Of a stretch of DNA of 64,000 nt, positions 17,182-28,391 are shown piece after piece (the first letter of the stretch is position 1; each line of letters opens with the position of its first letter). The notes under the pieces were generated by a model. It did not search any database. It was not told the origin of the DNA and was given only the letters and a program-made list of their open reading frames with translations. Where the stretch lies: positions 1 through 64,000 of the forward strand of contig CAVTFD010000035.1 of the NCBI GenBank assembly GCA_963733945.1, given 5' to 3'. The position numbers and the translations under genes are program-made. The DNA comes from AP-15 sp963733945. GTDB taxonomy: Bacteria > Pseudomonadota > Alphaproteobacteria > ATCC43930 > CGMCC-115725.

Positions 17182-18605
17182 CAGGCTGCCTCGGCGGCCA
17201 TTTTGCGCGCCTTGGCGACGGCTTCGTCGATCGTGCCGACCATGTAAAAAGAGCTTTCCGGCAAATCGTCGTGATCCCCCGCGACAATGCCCTTGAAGCC
17301 CTTGATCGTCTCTTCGAGGCTGACAAGGACGCCGGGGGTGCCGGTGAACACTTCGGCGACGTGGAAGGGCTGCGACAGAAAGCGCTGGATTTTGCGGGCG
17401 CGGGCGACGGTCAGCTTGTCCTCTTCCGACAGCTCGTCCATGCCGAGGATCGCGATGATGTCCTGCAATGATTTATAGGTCTGCAACACGCGCTGTACGT
17501 CCCGCGCGACCTGGTAATGCTCGTCGCCGACGATCCGCGGGTCGAGCATGCGCGAGGTCGAATCGAGCGGGTCGACCGCCGGATAGATGCCGAGCTCGGC
17601 GATCTGGCGCGACAGCACCGTGGTCGCGTCGAGGTGGGAGAAAGTCGTGGCGGGCGCCGGGTCGGTCAGATCGTCGGCGGGCACATAGATCGCTTGCACC
17701 GACGTGATCGACCCCTTTTTCGTGCTGGTGATGCGCTCTTCCAAGGTTCCCAAATCGGTTGCCAAGGTCGGCTGATAGCCGACCGCCGACGGGATCCGGC
17801 CGAGCAGGGCCGACACCTCGGAGCCGGCTTGAGTAAAGCGGAAGATGTTGTCGACAAAGAACAGCACATCCTGGCCCTCTTCGTCGCGGAAATATTCGGC
17901 GACGGTAAGCCCGGACAGGCCGACCCGCGCGCGCGCCCCCGGGGGCTCGTTCATCTGGCCGTAGACGAGTGCTGCCTTCGAGCCCTCGCCGCCGGGGTTG
18001 ATGACCCCGGATTCGATCATCTCGTGATAGAGGTCGTTGCCCTCGCGGGTGCGCTCGCCAACGCCGGCGAACACCGAGTAGCCGCCATGCGCCTTGGCGA
18101 TGTTGTTGATCAGCTCCATGATGATCACGGTTTTGCCGACCCCGGCGCCCCCGAACAGCCCGATCTTGCCGCCCTTGGCGTAAGGCGTCAGCAGATCGAC
18201 CACCTTGATCCCGGTGACCAGGATCTCGGCCTCGGTCGACTGGTCGATGAACGGGGGCGCCGACCTATGGATAGGGGAGCGGCGGTTGGTCTGGATGGGT
18301 CCGCGCTCGTCGACCGGTTCGCCGATGACGTTGAGAATGCGGCCCAACGTCTCGGGGCCGACCGGCATCATAATGGGTTCGCCGGTATCGACCGCCTGCG
18401 TGCCGCGAACCAGCCCGTCGGTGGTGTCCATCGCGATCGTGCGGACAACGTTTTCGCCGAGTTGCTGCGCGACTTCGAGGACCAGGGTGCGCCCCGAATC
18501 GTCGACGTGCAGCGCGCTTAGGATTGACGGCAATTCGCCGTCGAAGTGCACATCGACCACAGCGCCGATAATCTGCGTGATCTTACCGATACTGTTTCTA
18601 GGCAT
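17181..18605 (-). CDS. atpD: ATP synthase F1 subunit beta
   Basis: The 474-residue catalytic subunit of F1. It has the Walker A motif GGAGVGKTV near residue 150, GERTREGNDLYHEM with the catalytic Glu, Walker B LFFVDNIFRFTQAG, and the ALLGRIPSAVGYQPTLATDLG segment. The DELSEEDK sequence near the C-terminus matches the conserved DELSEED lever. Length and N-terminus (GKITQIIGAVVDVHF) are standard. It lies 81 bases after atpG and overlaps atpC by one base. Alternating with alpha subunits, it forms the hexamer that makes ATP. Confidence 0.98.
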   Translation of the reverse strand: MPRNSIGKITQIIGAVVDVHFDGELPSILSALHVDDSGRTLVLEVAQQLGENVVRTIAMDTTDGLVRGTQAVDTGEPIMMPVGPETLGRILNVIGEPVDERGPIQTNRRSPIHRSAPPFIDQSTEAEILVTGIKVVDLLTPYAKGGKIGLFGGAGVGKTVIIMELINNIAKAHGGYSVFAGVGERTREGNDLYHEMIESGVINPGGEGSKAALVYGQMNEPPGARARVGLSGLTVAEYFRDEEGQDVLFFVDNIFRFTQAGSEVSALLGRIPSAVGYQPTLATDLGTLEERITSTKKGSITSVQAIYVPADDLTDPAPATTFSHLDATTVLSRQIAELGIYPAVDPLDSTSRMLDPRIVGDEHYQVARDVQRVLQTYKSLQDIIAILGMDELSEEDKLTVARARKIQRFLSQPFHVAEVFTGTPGVLVSLEETIKGFKGIVAGDHDDLPESSFYMVGTIDEAVAKARKMAAEAA

Positions 18606-18686
18606 GTTCCCGAAATCCTCGTCTCGAACTTAGCGTTTAACGCGCCGGCCGGCGCCAAAATGAATGACTACTATTATCGCCAGCGG

Positions 18687-19586
18687 TCATGCTGCCCGCA
18701 ACGACTCGGCGCCGGAGATGATCTCGATCAGTTCCTTGGTGATGGCGGCCTGGCGGGTGCGATTGTAGTTCATGGTGAGCCGGTCGATCATCTCGCCGGC
18801 GTTGCGGGTGGCATTGTCCATCGCCGTCATCCGCGCACCCTGCTCGCTCGCTGCGTTTTCGAGCAGTGCCGTGTAGATCTGGACCGCGAGATTCTGCGGC
18901 AATAATTCGCCGAGGATCTCCTCTTCCGACGGCTCGAACTCGTAAACCCCGCCCACCGCAGCCGAAACGGTCCCCGCTTCGGTCTCGTCCGGCGGCGGAA
19001 ACGGGATCAGCTGCTGCGCCGTCACGATCTGGGTGATCGCCGAACGGAAACGGTTGTAGATGATCGTGCAGGCGTCGAACGCGTCTGCGCGAAACAGCAC
19101 GAGGATGCGCTCGGCGATATCGCGCGCCTCGTCGAACGACAGCCGGCGGCGGCCGACATCGGTCAGGCTGTCGTGGATCAGCCTCCCGTAATCGCGGCGG
19201 AGGCCGTCGCGCCCTTTACGCCCGATCGTCAGAATCATAACCCTTTTGCCCGCCGCTTCGAGTTCGCGCACGCGGCGCCGCGTCTCGCGCAGGATCGAGG
19301 CGTTGAAGCCGCCTGCGAGGCCTCGGTCGGAGGTCGCGACAACGATCATGTGGGTCGCGTCTCTACCGGAGCCGACGAGCAGCGGCGGTGCGCTGGGCAG
19401 GCCTGTCATGCGGATCGCGAGCGAGGCCAGGACCCGCTCCATGCGCTGTGCATAGGGCCGCGCCGCTTCGGCCTGCTCCTGAGCGCGACGCAGCCGCGAG
19501 GCGGCGACCACCTTCATCGCCGCGGTAATCTTTTGGGTAGACCGGACGCTGCGAATGCGTATCCGCAGGTCTTTCAGGCTGGGCAT
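18687..19586 (-). CDS. atpG: ATP synthase F1 subunit gamma
   Basis: A 299-residue central rotor subunit. The N-terminal helix (LKDLRIRIRSVRSTQKITAAMKVV) and the C-terminal helix (MTAMDNATRNAGEMIDRLTMNYNRTRQAAITKELIEI) are the two long coiled-coil helices that fill the alpha/beta hexamer and are strongly conserved. The middle has the family TSDRGLAGGFNASI motif. It follows atpA by 20 bases in the operon. The sequence is intact. Confidence 0.97.
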   Translation of the reverse strand: MPSLKDLRIRIRSVRSTQKITAAMKVVAASRLRRAQEQAEAARPYAQRMERVLASLAIRMTGLPSAPPLLVGSGRDATHMIVVATSDRGLAGGFNASILRETRRRVRELEAAGKRVMILTIGRKGRDGLRRDYGRLIHDSLTDVGRRRLSFDEARDIAERILVLFRADAFDACTIIYNRFRSAITQIVTAQQLIPFPPPDETEAGTVSAAVGGVYEFEPSEEEILGELLPQNLAVQIYTALLENAASEQGARMTAMDNATRNAGEMIDRLTMNYNRTRQAAITKELIEIISGAESLRAA

Positions 19587-19605
19587 TGGGCGCGCTCGGC
19601 CGGGC

Positions 19606-21135
<1,530 letters not shown>

Positions 21136-21146
21136 GAAAAGCCTCT

Positions 21147-21708
21147 TTAGCCAATCCCCTTCATTGCCAATTGCAAGCGCCGCAGCTTGCTCTCGACCGA
21201 GCTGTCGACCATGCGTGAACCGACCTTGACAATCAATCCGCCGATCAACCGTGGATCGACCCGAACATCGACGGAGACTCGTCGGCCGACCGTGCGGCGA
21301 AGATGCTCGCTCAGCGCCTCGAGCTGCTGGTCGTTCAACGGCTGCGCCGCGGTGACGCTGGCGGTAACCTCGCCGCGCCGCTCGGCGAGCGTAGCGAGAT
21401 AGGCCTCGATCATCGCCGGTACGGCGAAACAGCCGCCGATTTCTCGCGACAACGGCGAGGAAATCCCGGACCAGCGACGAGAGGTCGGCGCGCACCGCCA
21501 GTGCGGCAACTGCCCGCCCCTGCTCCAGACGCGACAGGACCGGGCTGCGCACCAGGCGCATCAGATCGACGCTCGCCGCCAGCATCGCTCGCAGTTGACG
21601 CAGATCGGAGGCGACCTCGTCGAGCAACCTGCGCTCCTCGGCGATTTCGAACAGCGCCGCCCCGTAGCGCTCGGCCAAGGCGGAAACGCCTGTCGTTTCG
21701 GAAGCCAA
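21147..21708 (-). CDS. atpH: ATP synthase F1 subunit delta, frameshifted
   Basis: The delta subunit holds the peripheral stalk to the top of F1. The first half (SALAERYGAALFEIAEERRLLDEV through RDFLAVVARNRRLF) lies in one frame and the second half (AVPAMIEAYLATLAERRGEV to QLAMKGIG) in another. Removing one C at about 21423-21429 joins them into a normal protein of about 186 residues. Because this subunit is needed for ATP synthase, a sequencing error is more likely than a real mutation. No ATG fits; TTG at 21708, directly before ASETTGVSALAERYG, is my choice. It heads the operon. Confidence 0.85.
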
Positions 21709-22020
21709 TGTACAGCAGTCCTCGATGGCCGCACCGGCAGGAAAGGCCCCAGCAGCATTTCCTGTTTGTTTTCGGATACCGCGCCGGGCACCGCTACCCG
21801 GCAAAGCCGTCGGCGGGTTCCGTAGCACAGCGTCGGACCCGGCGCAACCAGCGGCGTTGGTTCGCCGCCGGCGATGCATCTTCCCGGTGTTGCGTTTCGT
21901 TCATGCCGCATCTGCAAAAACGCCGGGCATTGCTGGCGGCATGGCTAGGAATTCCGCGCACGGAGGGAGTACAGTCGACGGTGACACACACGTTTTGTCA
22001 ATTTTGCGCGAGGAAACGAC
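21709..22020. other. Divergent promoter region, atp operon and amidohydrolase
   Basis: About 310 bases between atpH (leftward) and an amidohydrolase gene (rightward). No protein-like frame with a ribosome binding site is seen. It should hold the promoters of both transcripts. GAGGAA precedes the rightward gene. I could not fix a clear promoter by eye. Confidence 0.4.
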
Positions 22021-23160
22021 ATGCAATACCGCAGAATCTCGGCCGATTGTCATCTGGACATGCCGTGGATGCCGCCCGACCTGTTCGTTTCCGAGGCGCC
22101 GCGGGAGCTGAAAGACCGCATGCCCTATGTCGCCGATGGGCCGCAGGGACCGCAATGGGTCGCCAAGAACGGCGCCACCTTCGGGCTCAAGAACGGCGTT
22201 GGACCCGGCGGCGCGCCCTTTGTTCCCGGGCAGAACCACCGCGTCGACAAGATGGCCGAGACCGGCATGTACGAGGACGGCAAGAAGGACATCCGGCGCT
22301 GCAGCGACCCGCATCTGCGGATCAAGGACATGGACCGTGACGGCGTCGACGCCGAGGTGATCTACGGCATCCTCGGGGCCGCCTCGCGACTCAACGACAG
22401 TGAAGCCTCGAACGAGATGCTGCGCATCTACAACGATTGGCTGAAGGAGTTTTGCAGCCACTACCCCGATCGCGAGATCGGCCTCGCCTGCCTGCCTTAT
22501 GGCGACATCGACAAGGCGGTCGCCGAGATCCACCGGGTCGCCAAAATGGGCATCAAGGGTCTCGAACTGTCCTGCTCATGGGACATGGAGCCGATGTGGC
22601 ACCCGGTCTGGGAGCCCTTGTGGAACGCGGTCGAGGACGTGCAGCTTCCGTTGCACTTCCACACTTTCCCGACGACTTCGCCGCGGGCGCGCGAAGGTGT
22701 TTCCGGCCAGGTCCGGCGGGCGGCGATGTTCACCGGCGTGTCCTCGTTCCAGATGGGCCTGATCCACATCATCGCCGCACTGATCGGCGCCGGTGTCCTC
22801 GAACGTCATCCGCGGCTCAGGGTATCGTTCGGCGAAAGCGGCATTGGCTGGCTGCCCTATGCGCTCGATCGCATGGATTTCGAATACGAGGACCGCTTCC
22901 GCGATCTGATGAAGTTGAAGCCGAGCGAATATTGGCGCCGCCAGTGCAAGGCCACGTTCCAGCTCGACCCGATCGGCACCAAGCTCTATGAGGATATCGG
23001 CGTCGAGACCCTGATGTGGGGCTCCGATTACCCGCACACCGACGGCGTATGGCCCGAATCCTCAAAGTACATCGAGCAGCAATTCGCGGGCATACCGGCC
23101 GATGTCGTGCACAAGATCACCTGCGAAAACGCCGGCAAATTCTACGGCCTGATCAACTAA
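22021..23160 (+). CDS. Amidohydrolase-2 family protein (ACMSD-like fold)
   Basis: A 379-residue metal-dependent hydrolase or decarboxylase of the amidohydrolase-2 family. The N-terminal ADCHLDMPW stands where HxH metal ligands usually occur; only one His is present, so the first site is atypical. Further motifs are LPLHFHTFPT, RHPRLRVSFGESGIGWLPYALDRMD and LMWGSDYPHTDGVWPES, the last with the conserved Asp. In this family similar proteins decarboxylate or hydrolyse aromatic and heterocyclic acids, but the substrate here is unknown. GAGGAA precedes the ATG. It is followed by a strong terminator. Two more family members lie at 40064 and 42936. Confidence 0.85.
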   Translation: MQYRRISADCHLDMPWMPPDLFVSEAPRELKDRMPYVADGPQGPQWVAKNGATFGLKNGVGPGGAPFVPGQNHRVDKMAETGMYEDGKKDIRRCSDPHLRIKDMDRDGVDAEVIYGILGAASRLNDSEASNEMLRIYNDWLKEFCSHYPDREIGLACLPYGDIDKAVAEIHRVAKMGIKGLELSCSWDMEPMWHPVWEPLWNAVEDVQLPLHFHTFPTTSPRAREGVSGQVRRAAMFTGVSSFQMGLIHIIAALIGAGVLERHPRLRVSFGESGIGWLPYALDRMDFEYEDRFRDLMKLKPSEYWRRQCKATFQLDPIGTKLYEDIGVETLMWGSDYPHTDGVWPESSKYIEQQFAGIPADVVHKITCENAGKFYGLIN

Positions 23161-23183
23161 ATCTTTCAACAATCAGAATAAAG

Positions 23184-23215
23184 GAAGGGGCGCCCGATAC
23201 GGCGCCCTTTCTTTT
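23184..23215 (+). terminator. Intrinsic terminator after the amidohydrolase
   Basis: GGGCGCC and GGCGCCC pair perfectly around a six-base loop (23188-23207) and are followed by TTTCTTTT. An A-rich stretch on the other side may let it act also for the convergent SDR gene ending at 23220. Confidence 0.85.
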
Positions 23216-23219
23216 GGCG

Positions 23220-23981
23220 TCAGAACTGGACCCGCTGGGTCAAGGCCCCGTCGATGATTAGGTTGGTGCCGGTGATGAAGCTGGCGCGCGGGCTGGCGAG
23301 GAACACCACGGCGTTCGCCACCTCCTCGGGCGTGCCCATGCGGCCCATCGGGTTCCGCCCGACCATTGTCTTGAACAGCTCGGGATTGTTCTCCTCCAGG
23401 ACGTTCCACACCCCGCCTTTGAAATAGACGTTGCCGGGCGAGACCATGTTGGCGCGTATGCCCTGCTGCGCGAGATTGCGGGCCAGCGCCTTGACATAGG
23501 GCGCCAGAGCCGCTTTGACCGAGGCGTAGGGGCGCGGCGCGCCAGCGATCTCGACGGCCCCGGTGGTGCCGATCACGACAATCGCGCCGGCCGAAGATTT
23601 TTCGAGGAAAGGGATTGCCGCCTCGACCCCGACGACTGTGCCCAAGACGTCGATATCGAGGCTGCGGCGCCAGGAATCCTCGTCCATCGCCTGCGCCAGA
23701 GCGCTGACATTGGCGACGAACACGTCGATTCCGCCGAGCGCGTCGGCTGCCTCGGCAACCCAGGCGCGCAGCGTCTTGGTGTCAGCGACGTCGACAACCC
23801 CGCCATGGGCCTTCACGCCCTTGCCAGCAAGAGCCGCGACCGCTTCGTCGACACCGGCTCTGCTGCGGGCGCACAAAGCCAGGTTGCAACCCTCATCGGC
23901 CAGCAGATCGGCGATCGCGCGGCCGATGCCGCGGGTCCCGCCGGTGACGATCGCCTTCTTGCCCCTCAGCCCGAGATCCAT
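23220..23981 (-). CDS. Short-chain dehydrogenase/reductase
   Basis: A 253-residue classical SDR. The NAD(P) binding motif TGGTRGIG is at residues ~13-20. The NAG region is replaced by VANVS. The usual YxxxK is degenerate: PYASVKAAL keeps Y and K in the correct spacing, with the preceding Ser region VIGTTGAV changed to Thr. The C-terminal SPRASFITGTNLIIDGA is typical. The frame is open far upstream, but GGAGGAG directly precedes the ATG at 23981, which fits the family start MDLGLRGKKAIVTGG. It is downstream of xerC on the same strand by 34 bases. Substrate unknown. Confidence 0.85.
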   Translation of the reverse strand: MDLGLRGKKAIVTGGTRGIGRAIADLLADEGCNLALCARSRAGVDEAVAALAGKGVKAHGGVVDVADTKTLRAWVAEAADALGGIDVFVANVSALAQAMDEDSWRRSLDIDVLGTVVGVEAAIPFLEKSSAGAIVVIGTTGAVEIAGAPRPYASVKAALAPYVKALARNLAQQGIRANMVSPGNVYFKGGVWNVLEENNPELFKTMVGRNPMGRMGTPEEVANAVVFLASPRASFITGTNLIIDGALTQRVQF

Positions 23982-24015
23982 CTCTCCTCCTTGTCGCGCC
24001 GGCTGCGACCACGTC

Positions 24016-25077
24016 TCAATGTGGCAGTCGCGCCCGAGGATGCGCGCCGTCGTAAACGGCGAGGAGCCGTTCGGTCTCGACCGATGTATATCGCTGCGTC
24101 GTCGATAGGCTGGCGTGGCCCAGCAGCTCCTGTATCGCGCGCAGATCGCCCCCGGCCCCCAGCAGATGAGTTGCAAAGCTGTGACGGAGCGCATGCGGGG
24201 TCGCGGTTGCCGGCAGGCCGAGGAAGCCGCGCAGAGACTCCATCTGCCGCTGCACCAGACGCGGATGCAGCGGCCCGCCGCGGGCACCGACAAACAGCGG
24301 ATCGTCGGCAGCGAGGGCGTGGGGGCAGACAGCGAGATAGTCGGCGATGGCGGTGCGCACCACCGGCAGCACCGGCAGCTGCCTCTCCTTGCGGCCTTTG
24401 CCAACGACCGTCAGCATCTCGCCGGTCGGCGCCTCGCCGCGGCTCAGCCCGAACGCCTCGGACAGCCGCAGGCCGCAACCATAGATTAGCGCCAGCAGCG
24501 CGGTATCGCGCTTGCCCTGCCAGCCTTCCGGAGACAGGTCGCCGGCAGCGTCGACGGCGGCGATAGCATCGTCGATCGTCAGAGGCTTGGGCACGGCAGG
24601 CGGCAGCTTGGGCGAGCGCAATGCCGAAAGCGCGGTGGTCGAGGCGAGCCCGCGTCGCTGCAAAAAGCGCACAAACCCACGCAGCACCGACATGCCGCGC
24701 GCCAGCGAGCGGCGCTCAACGCCGTCGCTGGCGCGCCGCGCCAGATAAGCACGGAAATCGGCTGGGCGCAGTCCGTCGATAGCGGCAAGGCTCGGCACCG
24801 CACCGAGATGCTCGGCCAGGAAATCGAGAAAAAAGGCAAGGTCGCGGCCATAGGCGGCGATGGTATGCGCCGAAGCGCGGCGTTCGCCCGCCAGCCATGC
24901 ACCCCACAACCCGATCGCCGCGCGCAGATCGTCCGCGGCGGAAAATCGCGCAAGCGGCACCGGCTCCGGGAGTGCCGGGAAAATCGGCTTGTGCCGGGTT
25001 GTGGCCCCGCCCTCGCGCTTGCCTACGGCCGAGTCGGACGCCGGCGCCGACGCGCTCAGCGGCCCCGTTCGAGCCAC
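24016..25077 (-). CDS. xerC: Tyrosine recombinase XerC
   Basis: A chromosome-dimer resolution recombinase that acts at dif sites with XerD during cell division. The N-terminal core-binding SAM-like domain is clear (WLAGERRASAHTIAAYGRDLAFFLDFL). The catalytic residues are visible: Arg in YGCGLRLSEAFGL, Lys in VGKGRKERQLP, HALRHSFATHLL (HxLR), His in LLGHASLSTTQRYTSV, with the Tyr nucleophile in the last motif. The frame is open to 25173. I place the start at the GTG 25075-25077, which overlaps the end of the DUF484 gene and gives 353 residues; the first ~45 residues are poorly conserved, so the start is uncertain. Confidence 0.9.
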   Translation of the reverse strand: MARTGPLSASAPASDSAVGKREGGATTRHKPIFPALPEPVPLARFSAADDLRAAIGLWGAWLAGERRASAHTIAAYGRDLAFFLDFLAEHLGAVPSLAAIDGLRPADFRAYLARRASDGVERRSLARGMSVLRGFVRFLQRRGLASTTALSALRSPKLPPAVPKPLTIDDAIAAVDAAGDLSPEGWQGKRDTALLALIYGCGLRLSEAFGLSRGEAPTGEMLTVVGKGRKERQLPVLPVVRTAIADYLAVCPHALAADDPLFVGARGGPLHPRLVQRQMESLRGFLGLPATATPHALRHSFATHLLGAGGDLRAIQELLGHASLSTTQRYTSVETERLLAVYDGAHPRARLPH

Positions 25078-25802
25078 TGGGCGATCGTGATCTCTACGGC
25101 GCGGGCGAGAAAGCTCAACAGCTCGGTCCCGAGACCAGGATGAAACGTCCCCTGCTTGCGGGTTCCGATGCACATCAGTCCGCTCGGCCCCGAGCGCGCG
25201 AAAGACAGGCGCAACAGCGCTTGAGAGCGCACCAGGCCAGCAGCGCCACCGAACAGCGCGGGATCACCCTTGTTATCGGCGAATAACAGCACGTCGCGGT
25301 CGGCGCCGAGCACCTGATCGACCATGCCCGAGCGCAGCAGATGGATACCATGGAGCGGCATCCGGGTGGTTCGCGCTGCCGTGCTTTCGACACCGAGGGT
25401 GACGATGTCTACATCGATCAGTACGGCGAGGTCCGTCGTGACGATCTGCAACAGGTGCTCGAAGCTGGTGGCCTTGAGCATTGCCAACGTCGCTTTGTGC
25501 ACGCGGCATTGGCTTGCGAGGTTGCCGCGGCTCAGCGCGATAAGGGTCTTCTGCTCGTGCTGCAGTCGGCCCAGATCATGGCGGAAGCGTTCGAGCATAA
25601 AATGCTGGAAATCCAGCACCCCATCGCCCGTGTCGCGGCTCGGCGCGCGCAACAGGGACAGTGCGTCGGGATGGCTACCGAGGAAATCGGGATTTTCTCT
25701 CAGATAGGCGATGACATCCTCGGCTCGGGTGGCGCTCGCCTGCCCCGGCGTCGAGACTCCACTGGCGAACGTCTTTGGCCGATCTTGCGGACGGTCGGCC
25801 AC
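25056..25802 (-). CDS. DUF484 family protein
   Basis: A 248-residue protein with a short helical N-terminus (AEDVIAYLRENPDFLGSHPDALSLLRAP), then a coiled coil (FMLERFRHDLGRLQHEQKTLIALSRGN) and a GAF-like C-terminal domain. The motif YLRENPDFL is the DUF484 hallmark. This family is regularly encoded next to xerC in proteobacteria, and here xerC overlaps its 3' end by about 20 bases. The molecular function is not established. It is divergent from priA, with a 174-base spacer. Confidence 0.9.
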   Translation of the reverse strand: MADRPQDRPKTFASGVSTPGQASATRAEDVIAYLRENPDFLGSHPDALSLLRAPSRDTGDGVLDFQHFMLERFRHDLGRLQHEQKTLIALSRGNLASQCRVHKATLAMLKATSFEHLLQIVTTDLAVLIDVDIVTLGVESTAARTTRMPLHGIHLLRSGMVDQVLGADRDVLLFADNKGDPALFGGAAGLVRSQALLRLSFARSGPSGLMCIGTRKQGTFHPGLGTELLSFLARAVEITIAQWLERGR

Positions 25803-25976
25803 CGTTAGCTCCGCCTCGCCGCATTCGGGCGCGAGTGGGGGAAGAAAACGGCACCAACAAGATACGCGATCATACCGAAACCACCTGAAAGCAAACCTGG
25901 AACTGGGCGCTGAACTTCCCTCGCGGATGCGCTGAAGAGCGCTTGCCCCGCGCCTTTTCCAGAGCGAGTTTAACCG

Positions 25977-28256
25977 ATGCCCGATCGACTTGCCAGTTCC
26001 GTGGCTGCGGTGGCGCTTCGCCGCTTGGACGAGGAGGTCGAGCCTGAGGCGGGGGCCGCAGCATTCCGGCAGGTTCGCGTGCTCTTACCGCTGCCGTTGC
26101 CGGAGCCACTCGACTATCGCATTCCCGAGGAGATGGCGCCGCCCGAGCCGGGCAGTTTTGTCCGCGTACCGCTCGGCCGACGCAACTTGATCGGCGTTGT
26201 ATGGGACGGGGTGGGGGGCGATCTTGCGGCAAATAGGCTAAAGCCCGTTGCCGAAGTTCTCCCTGTCGGCGGGATGGCATCCGACCTCCGCCGCTTTGTC
26301 GAGCGCGTCGCCGGCTACACGATGGCGTCGCCGGGAGCGGTGCTGCGCATGGCGATGAGCGTTGTGGAGGCGTTGCAGCCGCCGCGGGCCCGGCGGCTCT
26401 GCACCGCCTCCACAGCCGGGCTCGACGCACTGACTACTGCTCCCGCAGTCCCATCTTTGACTCCCGCGCGTCGGCGGGTGCTTGAAGTCTTGCGCGACGC
26501 GCCGCCGCTGCCGGCCGCCGAGGCAGCGCGGCTCGCCGGCTGCAGCGCCGGCGTCATCCGCGATCTCCTCGCCCGCGGGCTGGTCGAGGAGCGCCTGGTC
26601 GCTGTCGAGCCTGCCGACTCGCCGATGCCGGACTGGTCCCGGTCCGGTCCGGCGCTTTCCCCCGACCAATCGGTCGCCGCGCGCCAGTTGGTCGGCGGCG
26701 CCGAAGCGGGCGGATTTGGCGTGACCTTGCTCGATGGCGTCACCGGCTCAGGCAAGACCGAAACCTATTTCGCCGCCATCGCCGCGGCGTTGGCGGCCGG
26801 CCGCCAGATCCTGGTGCTGCTGCCGGAAATCGCCCTCGGCGCGCAATGGCTCCAGCGCTTTCGCGACCGTTTCGGCGTCCCTCCGGCGCAGTGGCATTCC
26901 GAGATCAGCCAAACCGAGCGCCGCGATACCTGGCGCGCCGTGTCTGCCGGCCGGGCGCGGGTGGTTGTCGGCGCCCGCTCGGCACTGTTCCTGCCATTTG
27001 CCGAACTCGGTCTGATCATCGTCGACGAGGAGCACGACCCGTCTTACAAGCAGGAGGACGGAGTTTGCTATCAAGCCCGCGACATGGCGGTGCTGCGCGC
27101 CTCCCTGGCTGATATCCCGATCGTGCTGGTATCGGCCACTCCCTCGCTTGAGACGGTAGTGAATGTGGCCCGCGGCCGCTACCAGCGCGTCGCGCTGCCG
27201 CGCCGCCACGCGGCGGCCCAACTTCCCGCGGTCCGCCTTGTCGATATGCGCCGTGAACGGATCGAGCGTGGCCGCTTCCTGTCGCCGCCGCTAGTCACCG
27301 GACTCGTCGCGACCTTCGCGGCTGGCGAGCAAGCGCTGCTGTTTCTGAACCGGCGGGGCTACGCCCCGCTGACCCTGTGCCGCGCCTGCGGTCATCGCTG
27401 TCAATGCCCGAGCTGTACTGCTTGGCTTGTCGAGCACCGGTTTACCGGCCGGCTGCTGTGCCATCATTGCGGCCATGCAGAGCCGGTGCCGCCGCTGTGC
27501 CCGGAATGCTTGACCGCCGGGACCTTGGTCGCATGCGGGCCGGGCGTCGAGCGGCTGGTCGAAGAGGTCGCGGCCCGGTTCCCGGCGGCTCGCACGGCGG
27601 TAATGGTCAGCGATCTCCTATCGGGGCCGCGCGCCGCAGCGGAACTCGCGCAGGCGATGACCCATCGGCGCTACGACGTTCTGATTGGGACTCAGATCGT
27701 CACCAAAGGCCACCACTTTCCGATGCTGACCTTGGTCGGCGTCGTCGACGCCGATCTCGGGCTCACCGGCGGGGATCTGCGCGCGGCAGAGCGCACCTAT
27801 CAGCTGCTTCACCAGGTGGGTGGCCGCGCTGGCCGCGCCGAGCGCAAGGGGCGGGTGCTGATCCAGACTTTCATGCCCGACCAGCCGGTGATGCAGGCGC
27901 TCGCCGCCGGCGACCGCGACCGGTTTCTCGAAGCCGAGGCCGCCGCGCGGCGCAATGCCGGATTGCCTCCTTTTGGCCGGCTCGCCGCGTTGATCGTCAG
28001 CGCCGCGGACGGCGAATCCTGCGACTTCGCCGCCCAGGCGCTGTCGCGTGCGGCGCCACAGTTCCCCGGCGTTACCGTACTCGGCCCGGCGCCGGCCCCG
28101 CTCGCCGTGCTGCGCGGGCGCCATCGCCGCCGGTTTTTGGTCAAAGCGACGCGCGAGGTGAATGTGCAGGCGGTGCTGCGCGATTGGCTCTCGCGGGTGC
28201 GCCTCGCCGGCTCGGTCCGCCTTCAGGTCGATATCGATCCCTACAGCTTCCTCTAA
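25977..28256 (+). CDS. priA: Primosomal replication helicase PriA
   Basis: A 759-residue helicase that restarts stalled replication forks. The N-terminal DNA-binding domain has VRVLLPLPLPEPLDYRIPEE. The helicase core has Walker A DGVTGSGKTE and DEEHDPSYKQEDG. The paired zinc motifs read CRACGHRCQCPSC and CHHCGHAEPVPPLCPEC, which is diagnostic for PriA. Motifs GTQIVTKGHHFP and AGRAERKGRVLIQ follow. Its length is somewhat over the usual 730 residues because of N-terminal and linker extensions. It is divergent from DUF484-xerC. Confidence 0.96.
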   Translation: MPDRLASSVAAVALRRLDEEVEPEAGAAAFRQVRVLLPLPLPEPLDYRIPEEMAPPEPGSFVRVPLGRRNLIGVVWDGVGGDLAANRLKPVAEVLPVGGMASDLRRFVERVAGYTMASPGAVLRMAMSVVEALQPPRARRLCTASTAGLDALTTAPAVPSLTPARRRVLEVLRDAPPLPAAEAARLAGCSAGVIRDLLARGLVEERLVAVEPADSPMPDWSRSGPALSPDQSVAARQLVGGAEAGGFGVTLLDGVTGSGKTETYFAAIAAALAAGRQILVLLPEIALGAQWLQRFRDRFGVPPAQWHSEISQTERRDTWRAVSAGRARVVVGARSALFLPFAELGLIIVDEEHDPSYKQEDGVCYQARDMAVLRASLADIPIVLVSATPSLETVVNVARGRYQRVALPRRHAAAQLPAVRLVDMRRERIERGRFLSPPLVTGLVATFAAGEQALLFLNRRGYAPLTLCRACGHRCQCPSCTAWLVEHRFTGRLLCHHCGHAEPVPPLCPECLTAGTLVACGPGVERLVEEVAARFPAARTAVMVSDLLSGPRAAAELAQAMTHRRYDVLIGTQIVTKGHHFPMLTLVGVVDADLGLTGGDLRAAERTYQLLHQVGGRAGRAERKGRVLIQTFMPDQPVMQALAAGDRDRFLEAEAAARRNAGLPPFGRLAALIVSAADGESCDFAAQALSRAAPQFPGVTVLGPAPAPLAVLRGRHRRRFLVKATREVNVQAVLRDWLSRVRLAGSVRLQVDIDPYSFL

Positions 28257-28391
28257 CGTCGGGAGCTTCCCAGAGGGTCTACCCATCGTGATCCCGGGGT
28301 TCGCTCGACGTACAACGAGCGGTCCGCTTGCCTCGATGTCGAGAAATGCGGCATGCTTCGCCCAACAGCTTGGTCAGGAAGGGAGGCGGCA